Part shown: piece by piece, positions 26,776-35,764 of the stretch | Layout of the letters: each line of letters begins with the position of its first letter | Position numbering within the stretch: the first letter of the stretch is position 1 | Assembly: GCF_003116135.1 (NCBI RefSeq) | Contig: NZ_PDOA01000021.1 | Span: forward strand, 1 to 64,000 | Length of the DNA: 64,000 bases | From: Teichococcus aestuarii | GTDB lineage: Bacteria > Pseudomonadota > Alphaproteobacteria > Acetobacterales > Acetobacteraceae | Direction: 5' to 3' | Translations under genes and position numbers: made by a program | Notes under the pieces: generated by a model | The model's database searches: none | What the model was told of the DNA's origin: nothing | Seen by the model: only the letters and a program-made list of their open reading frames with translations

Positions 26776-29592
26776 ATGCTTCAAATGAGAAGCTCCGGCG
26801 CCCTGCCAGACGCGTTTGCCGCCCCCTCCGGCTCCTCCGCCGGAAAGCCGCGGCCGCTGCCCGATATCGTTCTCGACCTGATCCCCCGCCCCGGCGAGCC
26901 GGTGACGCGGGAGGCGGCGCTGCTGCTGCTGCTGCGGCGGCAGCTCGGGCGCATCCAGTCGCGCGTGCAGGAGGCGTTCGAGGCGCACGCCCTCTCCGGC
27001 CTCACCGCCGCGCGGATGCTGGGCGAGCTGACGGACGGGCTGATCTACGCCATCCACGCCTACACCCTGGCCCAGGTGGCGCCCGAGCAGGGGGAGCCCG
27101 GCGCCAACCCCTTCGCCACCACCACCGAGCCGCCCTTCGTGCTGGCCGCCACCGGCGGCTACGGGCGCGGCGTGCTGGGGCCGTATTCCGACATCGACCT
27201 GCTGTTCCTGTCCGACCGGCCGCTCGGGCCGCGCGGGCGGCGGGCGGTGGAGTTCATGCTCTACCTGCTGTGGGACCTCGGGCTGAAGGTGGGCCACGCC
27301 ACCCGCAGCATCCATGAGTGCCTGGAGGATGCGCGGGCCGACGCCACCATCCAGACCGCCCTGCTCGACGGCCGCTTTCTGGCCGGCGACGCGGCGGTGT
27401 TCGCCCACTTCGAGGAGGCTTTCGCCCAGGCCCGGCAGGATTGGGGCATCGGCCAGTTCCTCGCCGCCAAGCGGGCCGAGCGCACCGCCCGCCACAAGCG
27501 CTATGGCGACAGCCCCTACCTGGTGGAGCCGCACCTGAAGGAAGGGCGCGGCGGCCTGCGCGACATCCAGACCATGTACTGGCTGGCCCGCTACGCCTTC
27601 GGCGTGAAGCGGATGCCGGAGCTGGTGGGCGCCGACAGCCCCGGCGGCGGCCTGCTGACGGCGCGCGAGGCGCGCGCCTTCAAGCGCGCCTGGGACTTCC
27701 TCTGGACGGTGCGCTTCCACCTCCACTACGTCACCGGCCGCGCCGAGGAGCGCCTGACCTTCGACCTGCAGCCCGTCGTCGGCGCCCGCATGGGCTATAC
27801 GCGGCACGGCAAGCAGGACGGGGTGGAGCGCTTCATGAAGCACCTCTTCCTCACCGCCCGCGACGTGGTGCGCCTCTCCCGCCTGCTGGAGCCGGCGATC
27901 GAGCGCGCCTCGCTCGGCCTGCCGGCGGTGAGCAAGCCCTCCGACGCGGCGCTGACCGCCGCGGGCGTCGCGGTGGCCGACGGCAAGCTGCTCTTCGCCC
28001 CCGACCGGGTGGTGGAGGAGGAGCCCGCCATCATGCTGCGGCTGGTGCGCGCGGCGCGCGACCGGGGGATGGAGCTGCACCCGCTGGCGCACCGGGCGCT
28101 GATCCGCGCCGCCCACCGCGCCCAGGCGCTGCGCGGCGACGCCGAGGCCAACACCCTGTTCCTCGACCTGCTGGCGGGCCGCGATTCGGCGCGCTGGATC
28201 CGGGTGCTGAACGAGGTGGGCTTCCTCTCCCGCTTCATCCCGGACTGGGCGCGCATCGTCGGGCTGATGCAGTTCGACACCTACCATGTGTTCACCGTGG
28301 AGGAGCACACGATCGAGGCGATCGCCGTGCTCAACCAGCTGGAGCAGGGCGAGCTGGGCGAGGCCGCGCCGGTGGCGAGCGAGCTGGTGGGGCAGGTGCA
28401 TTCCCGCCGCGCCCTCTATGTGGCGGTGCTGCTGCACGACATCGCCAAGGGCCGCGGCGGCGACCATTCCGAGATCGGCGCCGGGCTGGCGCTGGAGATC
28501 TGCCCCCGCCTCGGCCTGACGCCGGAGGAGACGGAGACCGTCTCCTGGCTGGTGCTGAACCACCTCCTCGTCAGCCAGACCGCCTTCAAGCGCGACATCG
28601 ACGACCCCAAGACCATCCTCGACATCGCCGAGGTGGTGCAGTCGCCCGAGCGGCTGCGGCTGCTGCTGGTGCTGACGGTGGCCGACATGCGCGCGGTGGG
28701 CCCCAAGGTGTGGAACGGCTGGAAGGCCACGCTGCTGCGCGAGCTGTACTGGCGCGTGGCCGAGGTGCTGGCCGGCGGCCTCTCCGTGCCGGAGCGGGAC
28801 GTGCGCGTGGCGCGCGCCAAGCAGGCCGCCGCCGCCATGCTGGAGGACCAGCCGAAGGCGGTGGTGGAGCATTTCCTCGGCCTCGGCTACCCCGGCTACT
28901 GGCTCTCCTTCGACCCGGAGAGCCATGCCCGCCACGCCGGCATGATCCGCGAGGCGGAGGCCACCGGCGCGCCGCTCTCCGTCTGCACCCGGGTGCTGGA
29001 GGCGCGGGCGGTGACGGAGGTCACGGTCTACTGCTCAGACCATCCCGGGCTGTTCAGCCGCATCGCCGGCGCGCTGGCGGTGGCCGGCGCCACCATCGTC
29101 GATGCCCGCATCCACACCATGACCAACGGCATGGCGCTGGACACGCTCTGGGTGCAGGACGCGCAGGGCGGGGCGTTCGACGCCTCGCACAAGCTGGCCC
29201 GCCTCTCGGTGCTGATCGAGCAGGCGCTCTCCGGCCGGCTCAACCTGGTGCAGGAGATCCGCAAGGTGCGGCGGGAGCCGGCGCGGCTGCGCGCCGTGCA
29301 GGTGCCCGGGCGCGTGGTGATCGACAATTTCGCCAGCAACACCCACACCGTCATCGAGCTGAACGGGCGCGACCGGCCCGGCCTGCTGCACGACGTCACC
29401 GCCGCCATCTCCGAGCAGGGGCTGCAGATCGCCTCCGCCCACATCACCACCTACGGCGTGCGGGCGGTGGACGTGTTCTACGTGAAGGACGTGTTCGGGC
29501 TGAAGATCGAGAACGAGCGCAAGCTCGCCTCGCTGCGCGCGGCGCTGCTGGCCGCGCTGGGCGGGCCGGGGGACGAGGCGGGGGCGGATTAA
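26776..29592 (+). CDS. glnD: [protein-PII] uridylyltransferase/uridylyl-removing enzyme
   Basis: 938 residues. The nucleotidyltransferase signature GGYGRGVLGPYSDID (127-141) marks the uridylylating site. An HD domain with H554-D555 (LLHDIAKGRGGDHSE) removes UMP. Two ACT domains (about 746-825 and 855-930) sense glutamine. GlnD reports nitrogen status to PII proteins and thence to glutamine synthetase and Ntr. The sequence is full length and all active-site elements are intact. No PII or glutamine synthetase gene is in the window. Repeat copy C begins 4 nt past the stop. Confidence 0.96.
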   Translation: MLQMRSSGALPDAFAAPSGSSAGKPRPLPDIVLDLIPRPGEPVTREAALLLLLRRQLGRIQSRVQEAFEAHALSGLTAARMLGELTDGLIYAIHAYTLAQVAPEQGEPGANPFATTTEPPFVLAATGGYGRGVLGPYSDIDLLFLSDRPLGPRGRRAVEFMLYLLWDLGLKVGHATRSIHECLEDARADATIQTALLDGRFLAGDAAVFAHFEEAFAQARQDWGIGQFLAAKRAERTARHKRYGDSPYLVEPHLKEGRGGLRDIQTMYWLARYAFGVKRMPELVGADSPGGGLLTAREARAFKRAWDFLWTVRFHLHYVTGRAEERLTFDLQPVVGARMGYTRHGKQDGVERFMKHLFLTARDVVRLSRLLEPAIERASLGLPAVSKPSDAALTAAGVAVADGKLLFAPDRVVEEEPAIMLRLVRAARDRGMELHPLAHRALIRAAHRAQALRGDAEANTLFLDLLAGRDSARWIRVLNEVGFLSRFIPDWARIVGLMQFDTYHVFTVEEHTIEAIAVLNQLEQGELGEAAPVASELVGQVHSRRALYVAVLLHDIAKGRGGDHSEIGAGLALEICPRLGLTPEETETVSWLVLNHLLVSQTAFKRDIDDPKTILDIAEVVQSPERLRLLLVLTVADMRAVGPKVWNGWKATLLRELYWRVAEVLAGGLSVPERDVRVARAKQAAAAMLEDQPKAVVEHFLGLGYPGYWLSFDPESHARHAGMIREAEATGAPLSVCTRVLEARAVTEVTVYCSDHPGLFSRIAGALAVAGATIVDARIHTMTNGMALDTLWVQDAQGGAFDASHKLARLSVLIEQALSGRLNLVQEIRKVRREPARLRAVQVPGRVVIDNFASNTHTVIELNGRDRPGLLHDVTAAISEQGLQIASAHITTYGVRAVDVFYVKDVFGLKIENERKLASLRAALLAALGGPGDEAGAD

Positions 29593-29595
29593 GAA

Positions 29596-29709
29596 GTTCT
29601 TTTTCGGAAAACAGAACCAAAAAACTTTTGTCGGTTGGCGACGCGCCGGCTGATGGCATGACGCCAGACTGACAAAGTCTTTTTGCTTCTTTTTCTTCAG
29701 AAAAAGAAG
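29596..29709 (-). repeat. dispersed double-hairpin repeat, copy C
   Basis: Same orientation as copy B: a GTTC-type hairpin at 29596-29617 (slightly degenerate) and a perfect CTTC-type hairpin at 29686-29709 (CTTCTTTTTCT with AGAAAAAGAAG). The complement of the core contains GCCATCAGCC, shared with copy D. It lies between glnD and lutB, both on the plus strand. Confidence 0.85.
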
Positions 29710-29731
29710 AATCTTCCTGGGAGAAACAGCC

Positions 29732-31156
29732 GTGCACATCACCTCTCCGGCCTTCAAGGAGAATGCCGCCCGCGCCCTGGGTGATGCGCGGCTGCAGAAG
29801 GCGCTCTCGCGCACCGGCTCGCACGCCAAGCGGGCGCGCGCCGTGGCCGCCCTGCCCGAGTTCGAGCGGCTGCGCGACACGGGGCGGGACATCAAGAACC
29901 ACACCCTGGCCAACCTCGACTTCTACCTGGAGGCCTATGCGGCGAAGGTGGAGGCGGCGGGCGGCCATGTGCACTGGTGCAGCACCGCCGACGAGGCGCG
30001 CGCCGCCGTGCTGGAGATCTGCCGCAAGGCGGGCGCCCGCACCGTCACCAAGGGCAAGTCGATGATCTCCGAGGAACTCGGGATCAACGACCACCTGGAG
30101 GCGCATGGCATCCGCCCCGTCGAGACCGACCTCGGCGAGTACATCCTGCAGCTGCGGCGGGAGCCGCCCTCGCACATCATCGGCCCCGCCTTCCACCTGA
30201 ACCGGGAGGACTGGGAGGAGAGCTTCCGCCGCAGCCACACCGACCTGCCGGCGGACCGCGTCTTCCACGAGCGGCGGGACATCCTGGCCGAGGCCCGCAC
30301 CCGGCTGCGCGAGGCCTTCCTCGCCGCCGATGTCGGCATCACCGGCGCCAACTTCCTCATCGCCGAGACCGGCTCCTCCGTCATCGTGACGAACGAGGGC
30401 AATGGCGACCTGACGCAGACCCTGCCGCGCGTGCATGTGGTGCTGGCCAGCATCGAGAAGGTGGTGCCGACGCTCGAGGACTGCACCAGCCTGCTGCGGC
30501 TGCTGGCGCGCTCCGCCACGGGGCAGGACTTCTCCGTCTACACCACCTTCTCCACCGGCGCCCGCCGCCCGGCCGACCTCGACGGGCCGGAGGAATACCA
30601 TGTGGTGCTGGTGGACAATGGCCGCTCCGCCATGGTCGGCACCGAGTTCCAGGAGATGCTGCGCTGCATCCGCTGCGCCGCCTGCATGAACCACTGCCCG
30701 GTCTATGGCGCCACCGGCGGGCACGCCTATGGCTGGGTCTATCCCGGCCCGATGGGCAGCGTGCTCACCCCCTCGCTGGTCGGCGTGGACAAGGCGGCGC
30801 ACCTGCCCAACGCCTCCTCCTTCTGCGGCCGGTGCGAGAGCGTCTGCCCGGTGAAGATCCCGCTGCCCAAGATGATGCGCCACTGGCGGGAGCGGGAGTT
30901 CGAGCGCCACCTGACCCCGGCCACGCAGCGCCGCGCGCTGGGGCTGTGGGCCTGGTTCGCCCGGCGGCCCGGCGCCTACCGGCTGGCCGCGCGGCTCGGC
31001 CTCGGCGCGCTGGGGCTGCTGGCGCGCGGGCGGGGCGCCTTCACCTGGCTGCCCGGCGCCGGCGGCTGGACCAAGGGGCGCGACCTGCCGGCGCCCGAGC
31101 CGGGCGGCACCTTCATGGACCGCTACGCCCGCCAGAAGCGGGGGGCCGGTCGGTGA
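29732..31156 (+). CDS. lutB: LutB-type iron-sulfur protein of lactate utilisation
   Basis: 474 residues. The N-terminal LUD domain (TVTKGKSMISEELGIN; GANFLIAETGSSVIVTNEGNG) is followed by two [4Fe-4S] ferredoxin-like motifs, C312-x2-C315-x2-C318-x3-C322 and C365-x2-C368-x3-C372-P. LutB is the electron-transfer subunit of the LutABC L-lactate dehydrogenase. It starts at GTG 29732 with GGGAGAAA upstream. The stop overlaps the lutC start. The usual first gene, lutA, is absent; the position is occupied by glnD and a repeat. Confidence 0.92.
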   Translation: MHITSPAFKENAARALGDARLQKALSRTGSHAKRARAVAALPEFERLRDTGRDIKNHTLANLDFYLEAYAAKVEAAGGHVHWCSTADEARAAVLEICRKAGARTVTKGKSMISEELGINDHLEAHGIRPVETDLGEYILQLRREPPSHIIGPAFHLNREDWEESFRRSHTDLPADRVFHERRDILAEARTRLREAFLAADVGITGANFLIAETGSSVIVTNEGNGDLTQTLPRVHVVLASIEKVVPTLEDCTSLLRLLARSATGQDFSVYTTFSTGARRPADLDGPEEYHVVLVDNGRSAMVGTEFQEMLRCIRCAACMNHCPVYGATGGHAYGWVYPGPMGSVLTPSLVGVDKAAHLPNASSFCGRCESVCPVKIPLPKMMRHWREREFERHLTPATQRRALGLWAWFARRPGAYRLAARLGLGALGLLARGRGAFTWLPGAGGWTKGRDLPAPEPGGTFMDRYARQKRGAGR

Positions 31157-31815
31157 GCCGCGAAGCCATCCTCGGTTCCATCCGCCGCGGCCTCAAGCGC
31201 GGCGCGCTGCCGGAGGACCAGCAGGCGATGTTGCGCGGCCGCATGGCCCAGCACCCGCGCCACCTCATCCCCGCCCGTTCCCGCCTGCCGCACCCGGAGC
31301 AGGTGGCGCTGTTCATCGCGCGGGTGGAGGCCGAGTTCGGCACGGTGGAGCGGGTGCCCGAGGCCGCCCAGGTGCCGCAGGCGGTGGCCGACTACCTCGC
31401 CGGCCAGAACCTGCCGCCGCGCCTCGCCATGGCGCCGCACCCGGCGCTGCTGGCCCTGCCCTGGGCGGCCCTGCCGCTGCTCTCGGTGGAGGCGCGCCGC
31501 GCCGAGGCGTCGGACCTGGTGGCGGTGCAGCACGGCTTCGCCGGCGTCGCCGAGACGGGCACGCTGATGCTGCCCTCCGCGCCCGAGCGCCCGACCACGC
31601 TGAACCTGCTGGCCGAGACGGCCATCGTGGTGCTGCGCAGCGCCGACATCGTCGGCGCCTATGAGGAGGCGTGGGACCGGCTGCGCGCCGGAGGGCCGAT
31701 GCCGCGCAACGTGATGCTGGTGACCGGCCCCTCGCGCAGCGCCGACATCGAGCAGACGCTGGAGCTGGGCGCGCATGGCCCCCGCCGCCTGCATGTCATC
31801 CTGGTGGACGGCTAG
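31153..31815 (+). CDS. lutC: LutC-type LUD-domain protein
   Basis: 220 residues from GTG 31153, overlapping the lutB stop (GTGA). The LUD domain carries VAETGTLMLPSAPERP and closes with LVTGPSRSADIEQTLELGAHGP and LHVILVD, the LutC signature. It works with LutB in lactate oxidation. A partner dehydrogenase could be supplied by the FAD protein encoded at 33768-35177. Confidence 0.9.
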   Translation: MSREAILGSIRRGLKRGALPEDQQAMLRGRMAQHPRHLIPARSRLPHPEQVALFIARVEAEFGTVERVPEAAQVPQAVADYLAGQNLPPRLAMAPHPALLALPWAALPLLSVEARRAEASDLVAVQHGFAGVAETGTLMLPSAPERPTTLNLLAETAIVVLRSADIVGAYEEAWDRLRAGGPMPRNVMLVTGPSRSADIEQTLELGAHGPRRLHVILVDG

Positions 31816-31834
31816 GGCCGGCTTCACTAATGGA

Positions 31835-31860
31835 GGGCGCCGGGTGAAACGCCGGCGCCC
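31835..31860 (+). terminator. hairpin after lutC
   Basis: A perfect 9-bp stem GGGCGCCGG/CCGGCGCCC around 8 nt, about 20 nt past the lutC stop. No T tract follows, so it is a probable but not classic terminator. Confidence 0.5.
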
Positions 31861-31935
31861 CGCCGGGTTTCTGCCAGGGGTTCCAGGGGCCGCATCCCCT
31901 GGCCCTTTTCCCTCGATCGCCCATCTAGGACCGCA

Positions 31936-32475
31936 ATGCCCCGCCGTGGCCGAACCCTCACCCCGGAAGAGCGTGCCATGTGGCGCGCCTACGCGGCCGC
32001 GGTGAAGCCCCTGCCGGGCCATGCCCTGCCGCCGCTGCCGGCCGCGCCGGTGGCGGAGCCGCCGCCGCCCGTGCCGCTGCCGCCCGCCACCCTGCCCGCC
32101 GCGCCCCCGGCCCCGCGGCCCTCCCCCTCGGCGCTGCATGTGGGGCACCAGCCCGGCGGGCTGGACCACCAGCGCTGGAAGGATCTGCGCCGCGGCCGCA
32201 CCCGCCCGGAGCGGACGCTCGACCTGCACGGCCGCCGCGCGCAGGAGGCCTATCTGGCGGTGCGGGGCTTCCTGTTCTCCGCCCATGCCCAGGGGCTGCG
32301 CTGCGTGGCGGTGGTGACGGGCAAGGGCCCGGCGCCGGATGGCGGCGTGCTGCGGCGGGAGCTGCCGCACTGGCTGAACGCGCCCGACCTGCGGCCGCTG
32401 CTGCTCGGCGCGGCGCACCCGGTGCCGAACCAGGGGGTGGTGCATCTGCTGCTGCGCCGCCGCCGCGCCCCCTGA
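31936..32475 (+). CDS. Smr-domain protein
   Basis: 179 residues. A basic N-terminus and Pro/Ala-rich linker (about 25-75) precede a C-terminal Smr domain (about 95-178) with the motifs LDLHGRRAQEAY and VVTGKGPAPDGGVLRRELPHWL. Smr domains are nucleases or nucleic-acid binders related to MutS2; the stand-alone alphaproteobacterial form is uncharacterised. Only 10 nt separate it from the following regulator gene. Confidence 0.88.
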   Translation: MPRRGRTLTPEERAMWRAYAAAVKPLPGHALPPLPAAPVAEPPPPVPLPPATLPAAPPAPRPSPSALHVGHQPGGLDHQRWKDLRRGRTRPERTLDLHGRRAQEAYLAVRGFLFSAHAQGLRCVAVVTGKGPAPDGGVLRRELPHWLNAPDLRPLLLGAAHPVPNQGVVHLLLRRRRAP

Positions 32476-32485
32476 GGCGCCGCGC

Positions 32486-32836
32486 ATGACCCCCTTCGGC
32501 GCCCGGCTGCGCGCGCTGCGCGAGGACCGGGGCGTGACGCTGCAGCAGCTCGCCGCCGCGCTGCATGTGTCGGCGGCCTATCTCTCGGCGCTGGAGCACG
32601 GGCGGCGCGGCCGGCCCTCGGCGGGGCTGATCCACCAGGTGAACGAGTATTTCGAGCTGATCTGGGACGATGCGGAGGAGATGGTTCGCCTCGCCCGCCT
32701 CTCCCACCCGCGCGTGACGCTCGACACCGCCGGCCTCTCGCCGGAGGCGACCGAACTGGCCAACCTGCTCGCCGCGCGCATCCGCACCCTGCCGCCCGAG
32801 ACGCTGCGCGCGATGCGGCGGCTGCTGGGCGAATAG
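32486..32836 (+). CDS. XRE-family helix-turn-helix regulator
   Basis: 116 residues. The N-terminal HTH (about 7-60) reads LRALREDRGVTLQQLAAALHVSAAYLSALEHGRRGRPS, with the second helix and recognition helix plain. The C-terminal half is a small helical domain without a recognisable ligand site. It is probably co-transcribed with the Smr gene. The stop codon lies inside the first unit of a 20-bp direct repeat. Confidence 0.85.
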   Translation: MTPFGARLRALREDRGVTLQQLAAALHVSAAYLSALEHGRRGRPSAGLIHQVNEYFELIWDDAEEMVRLARLSHPRVTLDTAGLSPEATELANLLAARIRTLPPETLRAMRRLLGE

Positions 32837-32870
32837 CGCCGCTGGCGCAGGGCGAATAGCGCCGCTGGCG
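32828..32870. repeat. 20-bp direct repeat pair
   Basis: Two identical 20-bp units, 32828-32847 and 32851-32870 (each GGCGAATAGCGCC...), are separated by CAG. The first contains the last codons and stop of the XRE gene; the second repeats them after the stop. It looks like a local duplication. Confidence 0.9.
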
Positions 32871-32901
32871 TGGCGCGCGCGGCGGGCGTAGCGTGCCGCG
32901 C

Positions 32902-33771
32902 ATGTCGAACTGGCACGTCGCTTCCGAAACAGGGGTCCTGACGGACGTCCTCGTCTGCCCCCCGGATCATTACCGGTGGATCCCCACCAACAGCATCGCC
33001 CGCCGCACCCTGTCGGAGAACCGGCAGACGCCGGCGCCGGCGCATCTGGCCGCCCAGCACGCCGAGCTGGTGGCGGCGATGCAGGAGGCCGGCGTCACCA
33101 TCCACCGGCTGACGCCGGAGCCGCACCTGCCCTACATGGCCTATACGCGGGACAGCGTGGTGATGACCCACCGGGGCGCCGTGCTGTGCCAGCTCGAGCG
33201 GCCGCAGCGCCGCGGCGAATATGCCGCGCTGATCGACTTCCACGCCGCCCATGGCAGCGCCTTCTGGCGGAAATCCTCCGCCGGCACGCTGGAGGGGGGC
33301 GACATCCACATCCTCCGCCCCGGCCTGGCGCTGATCGGCCATTCGGGCGGCCGCACGGACGAGGCGGGGGCGGAGCAGTTCGCCGGCTGGCTGCGCGCCG
33401 AGGGCTGGGAGGTGCGCCTCGAGCCGTTCGACGAGCACTTCCTGCATCTCGACGTGCTGTTCTGCATGGCCGCCCCCGGCCTCGCCGTGGCCTGCACCGA
33501 GGTGCTGGACGACACGCTGCTCGGCTGGCTGGCCGACCATGGCATCCGCTGCATCCCCGTCTCCTACCGCGAGGTGATGCAGCTCGGCTGCAACGTGCTG
33601 GCGCTGGGCGGGGGGCGTGTTATCTCCGCGCGCGGCAACCAGGGGCTGAACGCCGCGCTGCGCGCCGAGGGCCTCACCGTGCTCGACCCCGAATTGTCGC
33701 TGTTCACCCTGGGTGGCGGCGGCCCGCATTGCCTGACCTGCCCGCTGGCGCGGGTGGAGGAGACCGCATGA
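32902..33771 (+). CDS. dimethylarginine dimethylaminohydrolase-like (amidinotransferase/hydrolase fold)
   Basis: 289 residues of the guanidino-modifying beta/alpha-propeller superfamily. Expected catalytic residues are present: D84 in YTRDSVV, E131 in TLEGGDIHI, H182 in HFLHLDVLF, and nucleophile C277 in GGGGPHCLTCPL. Family members hydrolyse methylarginines to citrulline or act as arginine/agmatine deiminases; the exact substrate is not determinable here. Its TGA overlaps the ATG of the FAD dehydrogenase, suggesting one transcript and perhaps one catabolic route. Confidence 0.8.
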   Translation: MSNWHVASETGVLTDVLVCPPDHYRWIPTNSIARRTLSENRQTPAPAHLAAQHAELVAAMQEAGVTIHRLTPEPHLPYMAYTRDSVVMTHRGAVLCQLERPQRRGEYAALIDFHAAHGSAFWRKSSAGTLEGGDIHILRPGLALIGHSGGRTDEAGAEQFAGWLRAEGWEVRLEPFDEHFLHLDVLFCMAAPGLAVACTEVLDDTLLGWLADHGIRCIPVSYREVMQLGCNVLALGGGRVISARGNQGLNAALRAEGLTVLDPELSLFTLGGGGPHCLTCPLARVEETA

Positions 33772-35177
33772 CCCCCCTTCTCGACATCACGCCGCTCGAC
33801 ACCACGCCGCTCGACACGGTGCTGGCCGCCGCCCGCGACTTCCTGGGCGAGCGCCTCTCCACCAACGCCTCCATCCGCGAGCAGCATTCGCGCGGCGAGG
33901 ACGCCAACCCGCCGGTGCTGCCGGACGCGGTGGCCTTCGTGGAGAGCACGGAGGAGGTCTCCCGCCTGCTGGCGCTGTGCCACGCGCAGGGCGTGCCGGT
34001 GACGCCCTTCGGCGCCGGCACCAGCCTGGAGGGGCACGTGGTGCCCGTCCGGCGCGGCATCAGCCTCGACCTCAGCCGCATGAACGCGGTGCTGGAGGTG
34101 AATGCCGAGGACATGGACTGCCTGGTGGAGCCGGGCGTCACCCGCCACCAGCTGAACGACTTCCTGCGCGACCAGGGGCTGTTCTTCCCGGTGGACCCCG
34201 GCAGCCACTGCACGCTGGGCGGCATGGTGGCCACCCGCGCCAGCGGCACCAACGCCGTGCGCTACGGCACCATGCGCGAGGCGGTGATGGGCCTCGAGGT
34301 GGTGCTGGCCGATGGCCGCGTCATCACCACCGGCGGCCGCACCCGCAAGGCCGCCAATGGCTACGACCTGACGCGGCTGATGATCGGCTCCGAGGGCACG
34401 CTCGGCGTCGTCACCAAGATCCGCCTGCGGCTGCACGGCATCCCGGAGGCGACCACCGCCGCCGTCTGCCAGTTCGACAGCCTGCAGGCGGCGGTCGAGA
34501 CCGTCATCATGACGATGCAGGCGGGCATCCCGGTGGCGCGCATCGAGCTGGCGGATGCCGAGCAGATGCGCGCCTCCATCGCCTATTCGAAGCTGCCCTA
34601 CGCGCCGCTGCCGACGCTGTTCCTGGAGTTCCACGGCAGCCCGAACGGCGTGCGCGAGCAGGCCGAGGCGGTGGAGGCGCTGGCCGCCGAGATGGGCGGC
34701 AAGGGCTTCGCCTGGGCCGAGGACGCCGAGACGCGCGGCCGGCTGTGGAAGGCCCGGCACGACGCCTGGTGGGCGGCCAACGCCCTCTACCCGGGCTGCC
34801 GCGGCATCACCACCGATGTCTGCGTGCCGATCTCCCGCCTGGCCGAGGCCATCACCGGCGCCAAGGCGCTGGCCGAGGCGGCGGGGCAGAACACCTGCAT
34901 CGTCGGCCATGTCGGCGACGGCAACTACCACGTCGTCATCCTGTTCCCGGCCGACGACCCGGAAGGGCTGGAGAAGGCCTGGGCGCTGGACCGGCAGATC
35001 GTGGCGCAGGGGCTGGCGCTGGGCGGCACCTGCTCGGGCGAGCACGGCATCGGCCTCGGCAAGCGGGAGTTCCTGGTGCAGGAGCACGGCGCCGAGGTGC
35101 TGGACATCATGCGCGGGCTGAAGGCCACGCTGGACCCGAAGGGGATCCTCAATCCCGGCAAGCTGTTCCTGAACTAG
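33768..35177 (+). CDS. FAD-linked D-lactate/glycolate dehydrogenase family
   Basis: 469 residues. The FAD-binding PCMH domain has VTPFGAGTSLEGHVVPVRRGISLDLSRM, the VDPGSHCTLGGMVATRASG segment and GSEGTLGVVTKI. The C-terminal cap has GHVGDGNYHV and SGEHGIGLGKREF, typical of Dld2/GlcD oxidases that pass electrons to cytochrome c or quinone. With lutBC about 2 kb upstream it could complete lactate or 2-hydroxyacid use. The acceptor and substrate are inference. Repeat copy D begins 4 nt past the stop. Confidence 0.9.
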   Translation: MTPLLDITPLDTTPLDTVLAAARDFLGERLSTNASIREQHSRGEDANPPVLPDAVAFVESTEEVSRLLALCHAQGVPVTPFGAGTSLEGHVVPVRRGISLDLSRMNAVLEVNAEDMDCLVEPGVTRHQLNDFLRDQGLFFPVDPGSHCTLGGMVATRASGTNAVRYGTMREAVMGLEVVLADGRVITTGGRTRKAANGYDLTRLMIGSEGTLGVVTKIRLRLHGIPEATTAAVCQFDSLQAAVETVIMTMQAGIPVARIELADAEQMRASIAYSKLPYAPLPTLFLEFHGSPNGVREQAEAVEALAAEMGGKGFAWAEDAETRGRLWKARHDAWWAANALYPGCRGITTDVCVPISRLAEAITGAKALAEAAGQNTCIVGHVGDGNYHVVILFPADDPEGLEKAWALDRQIVAQGLALGGTCSGEHGIGLGKREFLVQEHGAEVLDIMRGLKATLDPKGILNPGKLFLN

Positions 35178-35181
35178 ATCT

Positions 35182-35289
35182 CTTCTTTTTCTGAAGAAAA
35201 AGAAGCAAAAAGACTTTGTCAGCTTGGCGGTGCGCCATCAGCCAGCGCGGCGCCAACTGACAAAAGTTTTTTGGTTCTTTTTTCTTAAC
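35182..35289 (+). repeat. dispersed double-hairpin repeat, copy D
   Basis: Same orientation as copy A. The perfect CTTC-type hairpin is 35182-35205; the core includes GACTTTGTCAG...GCCATCAGCC...CTGACAAAAGT. The right hairpin is shortened (GGTT/AACC ends) and runs into the stop codon of the convergent gene at 35285. It is the best reference copy for a search. Confidence 0.85.
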
Positions 35290-35764
35290 CCGCCTTGGCG
35301 TAGCCGGCGCGCAGCTCCATCGCGCGGCGCGTCGGGTTGCGGGGCGCGCGCCGGGCCGGGCGGCCGCGCGCATCCAGGCGCTGCGGCGGGCCTTCGCGCA
35401 GGAAGCGCAGCAGCGCCGCCGCCGCCGCCTCCAGCGCGGCGCGCCCTTCCGGCGCCAGCGTGGCGCTGCCGGGCAGGAAGCGGATCTTCCCCTCCCGCAC
35501 CACCGGCCGGCCGGGGCCGAACTCGGTCACCTTCATCGCCCGCTCCAGCATGGCGAGGTGGTCCGACTCGCTGAAGGGCACGCTGGTGGTGATATCCACC
35601 GTCCAGCTTTTCAGCCGCGCCCAGAGCGCCCAGCCATGGATGTCGCGGGTTTCGAGCCCTTCGGCGGCGAGCGGCGCGATGGCCGCGCGCAGATGCTCCA
35701 GCACCACGGCGCGGCGCTCCTCCCAGAGACCGCGAACGGCCTCCGTAGGAAAATATTCAGACAT
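35285..35764 (-). CDS. hypothetical protein, 159 residues
   Basis: Not recognised. It begins MSEYFPTEAVRGLWEERRAV. It has an amphipathic first half with FSESDHLAMLERAMKVTEFGPGRP, then a basic Arg-rich C-terminus (ARGRPARRAPRNPTRRAMELR) that could bind nucleic acid. ATG 35764 has a GGGAG about 8-13 nt upstream. Its 3' end overlaps the edge of repeat copy D by a few bases. It is divergent from the helicase gene with a 346-bp gap. Confidence 0.6.
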   Translation of the reverse strand: MSEYFPTEAVRGLWEERRAVVLEHLRAAIAPLAAEGLETRDIHGWALWARLKSWTVDITTSVPFSESDHLAMLERAMKVTEFGPGRPVVREGKIRFLPGSATLAPEGRAALEAAAAALLRFLREGPPQRLDARGRPARRAPRNPTRRAMELRAGYAKAG

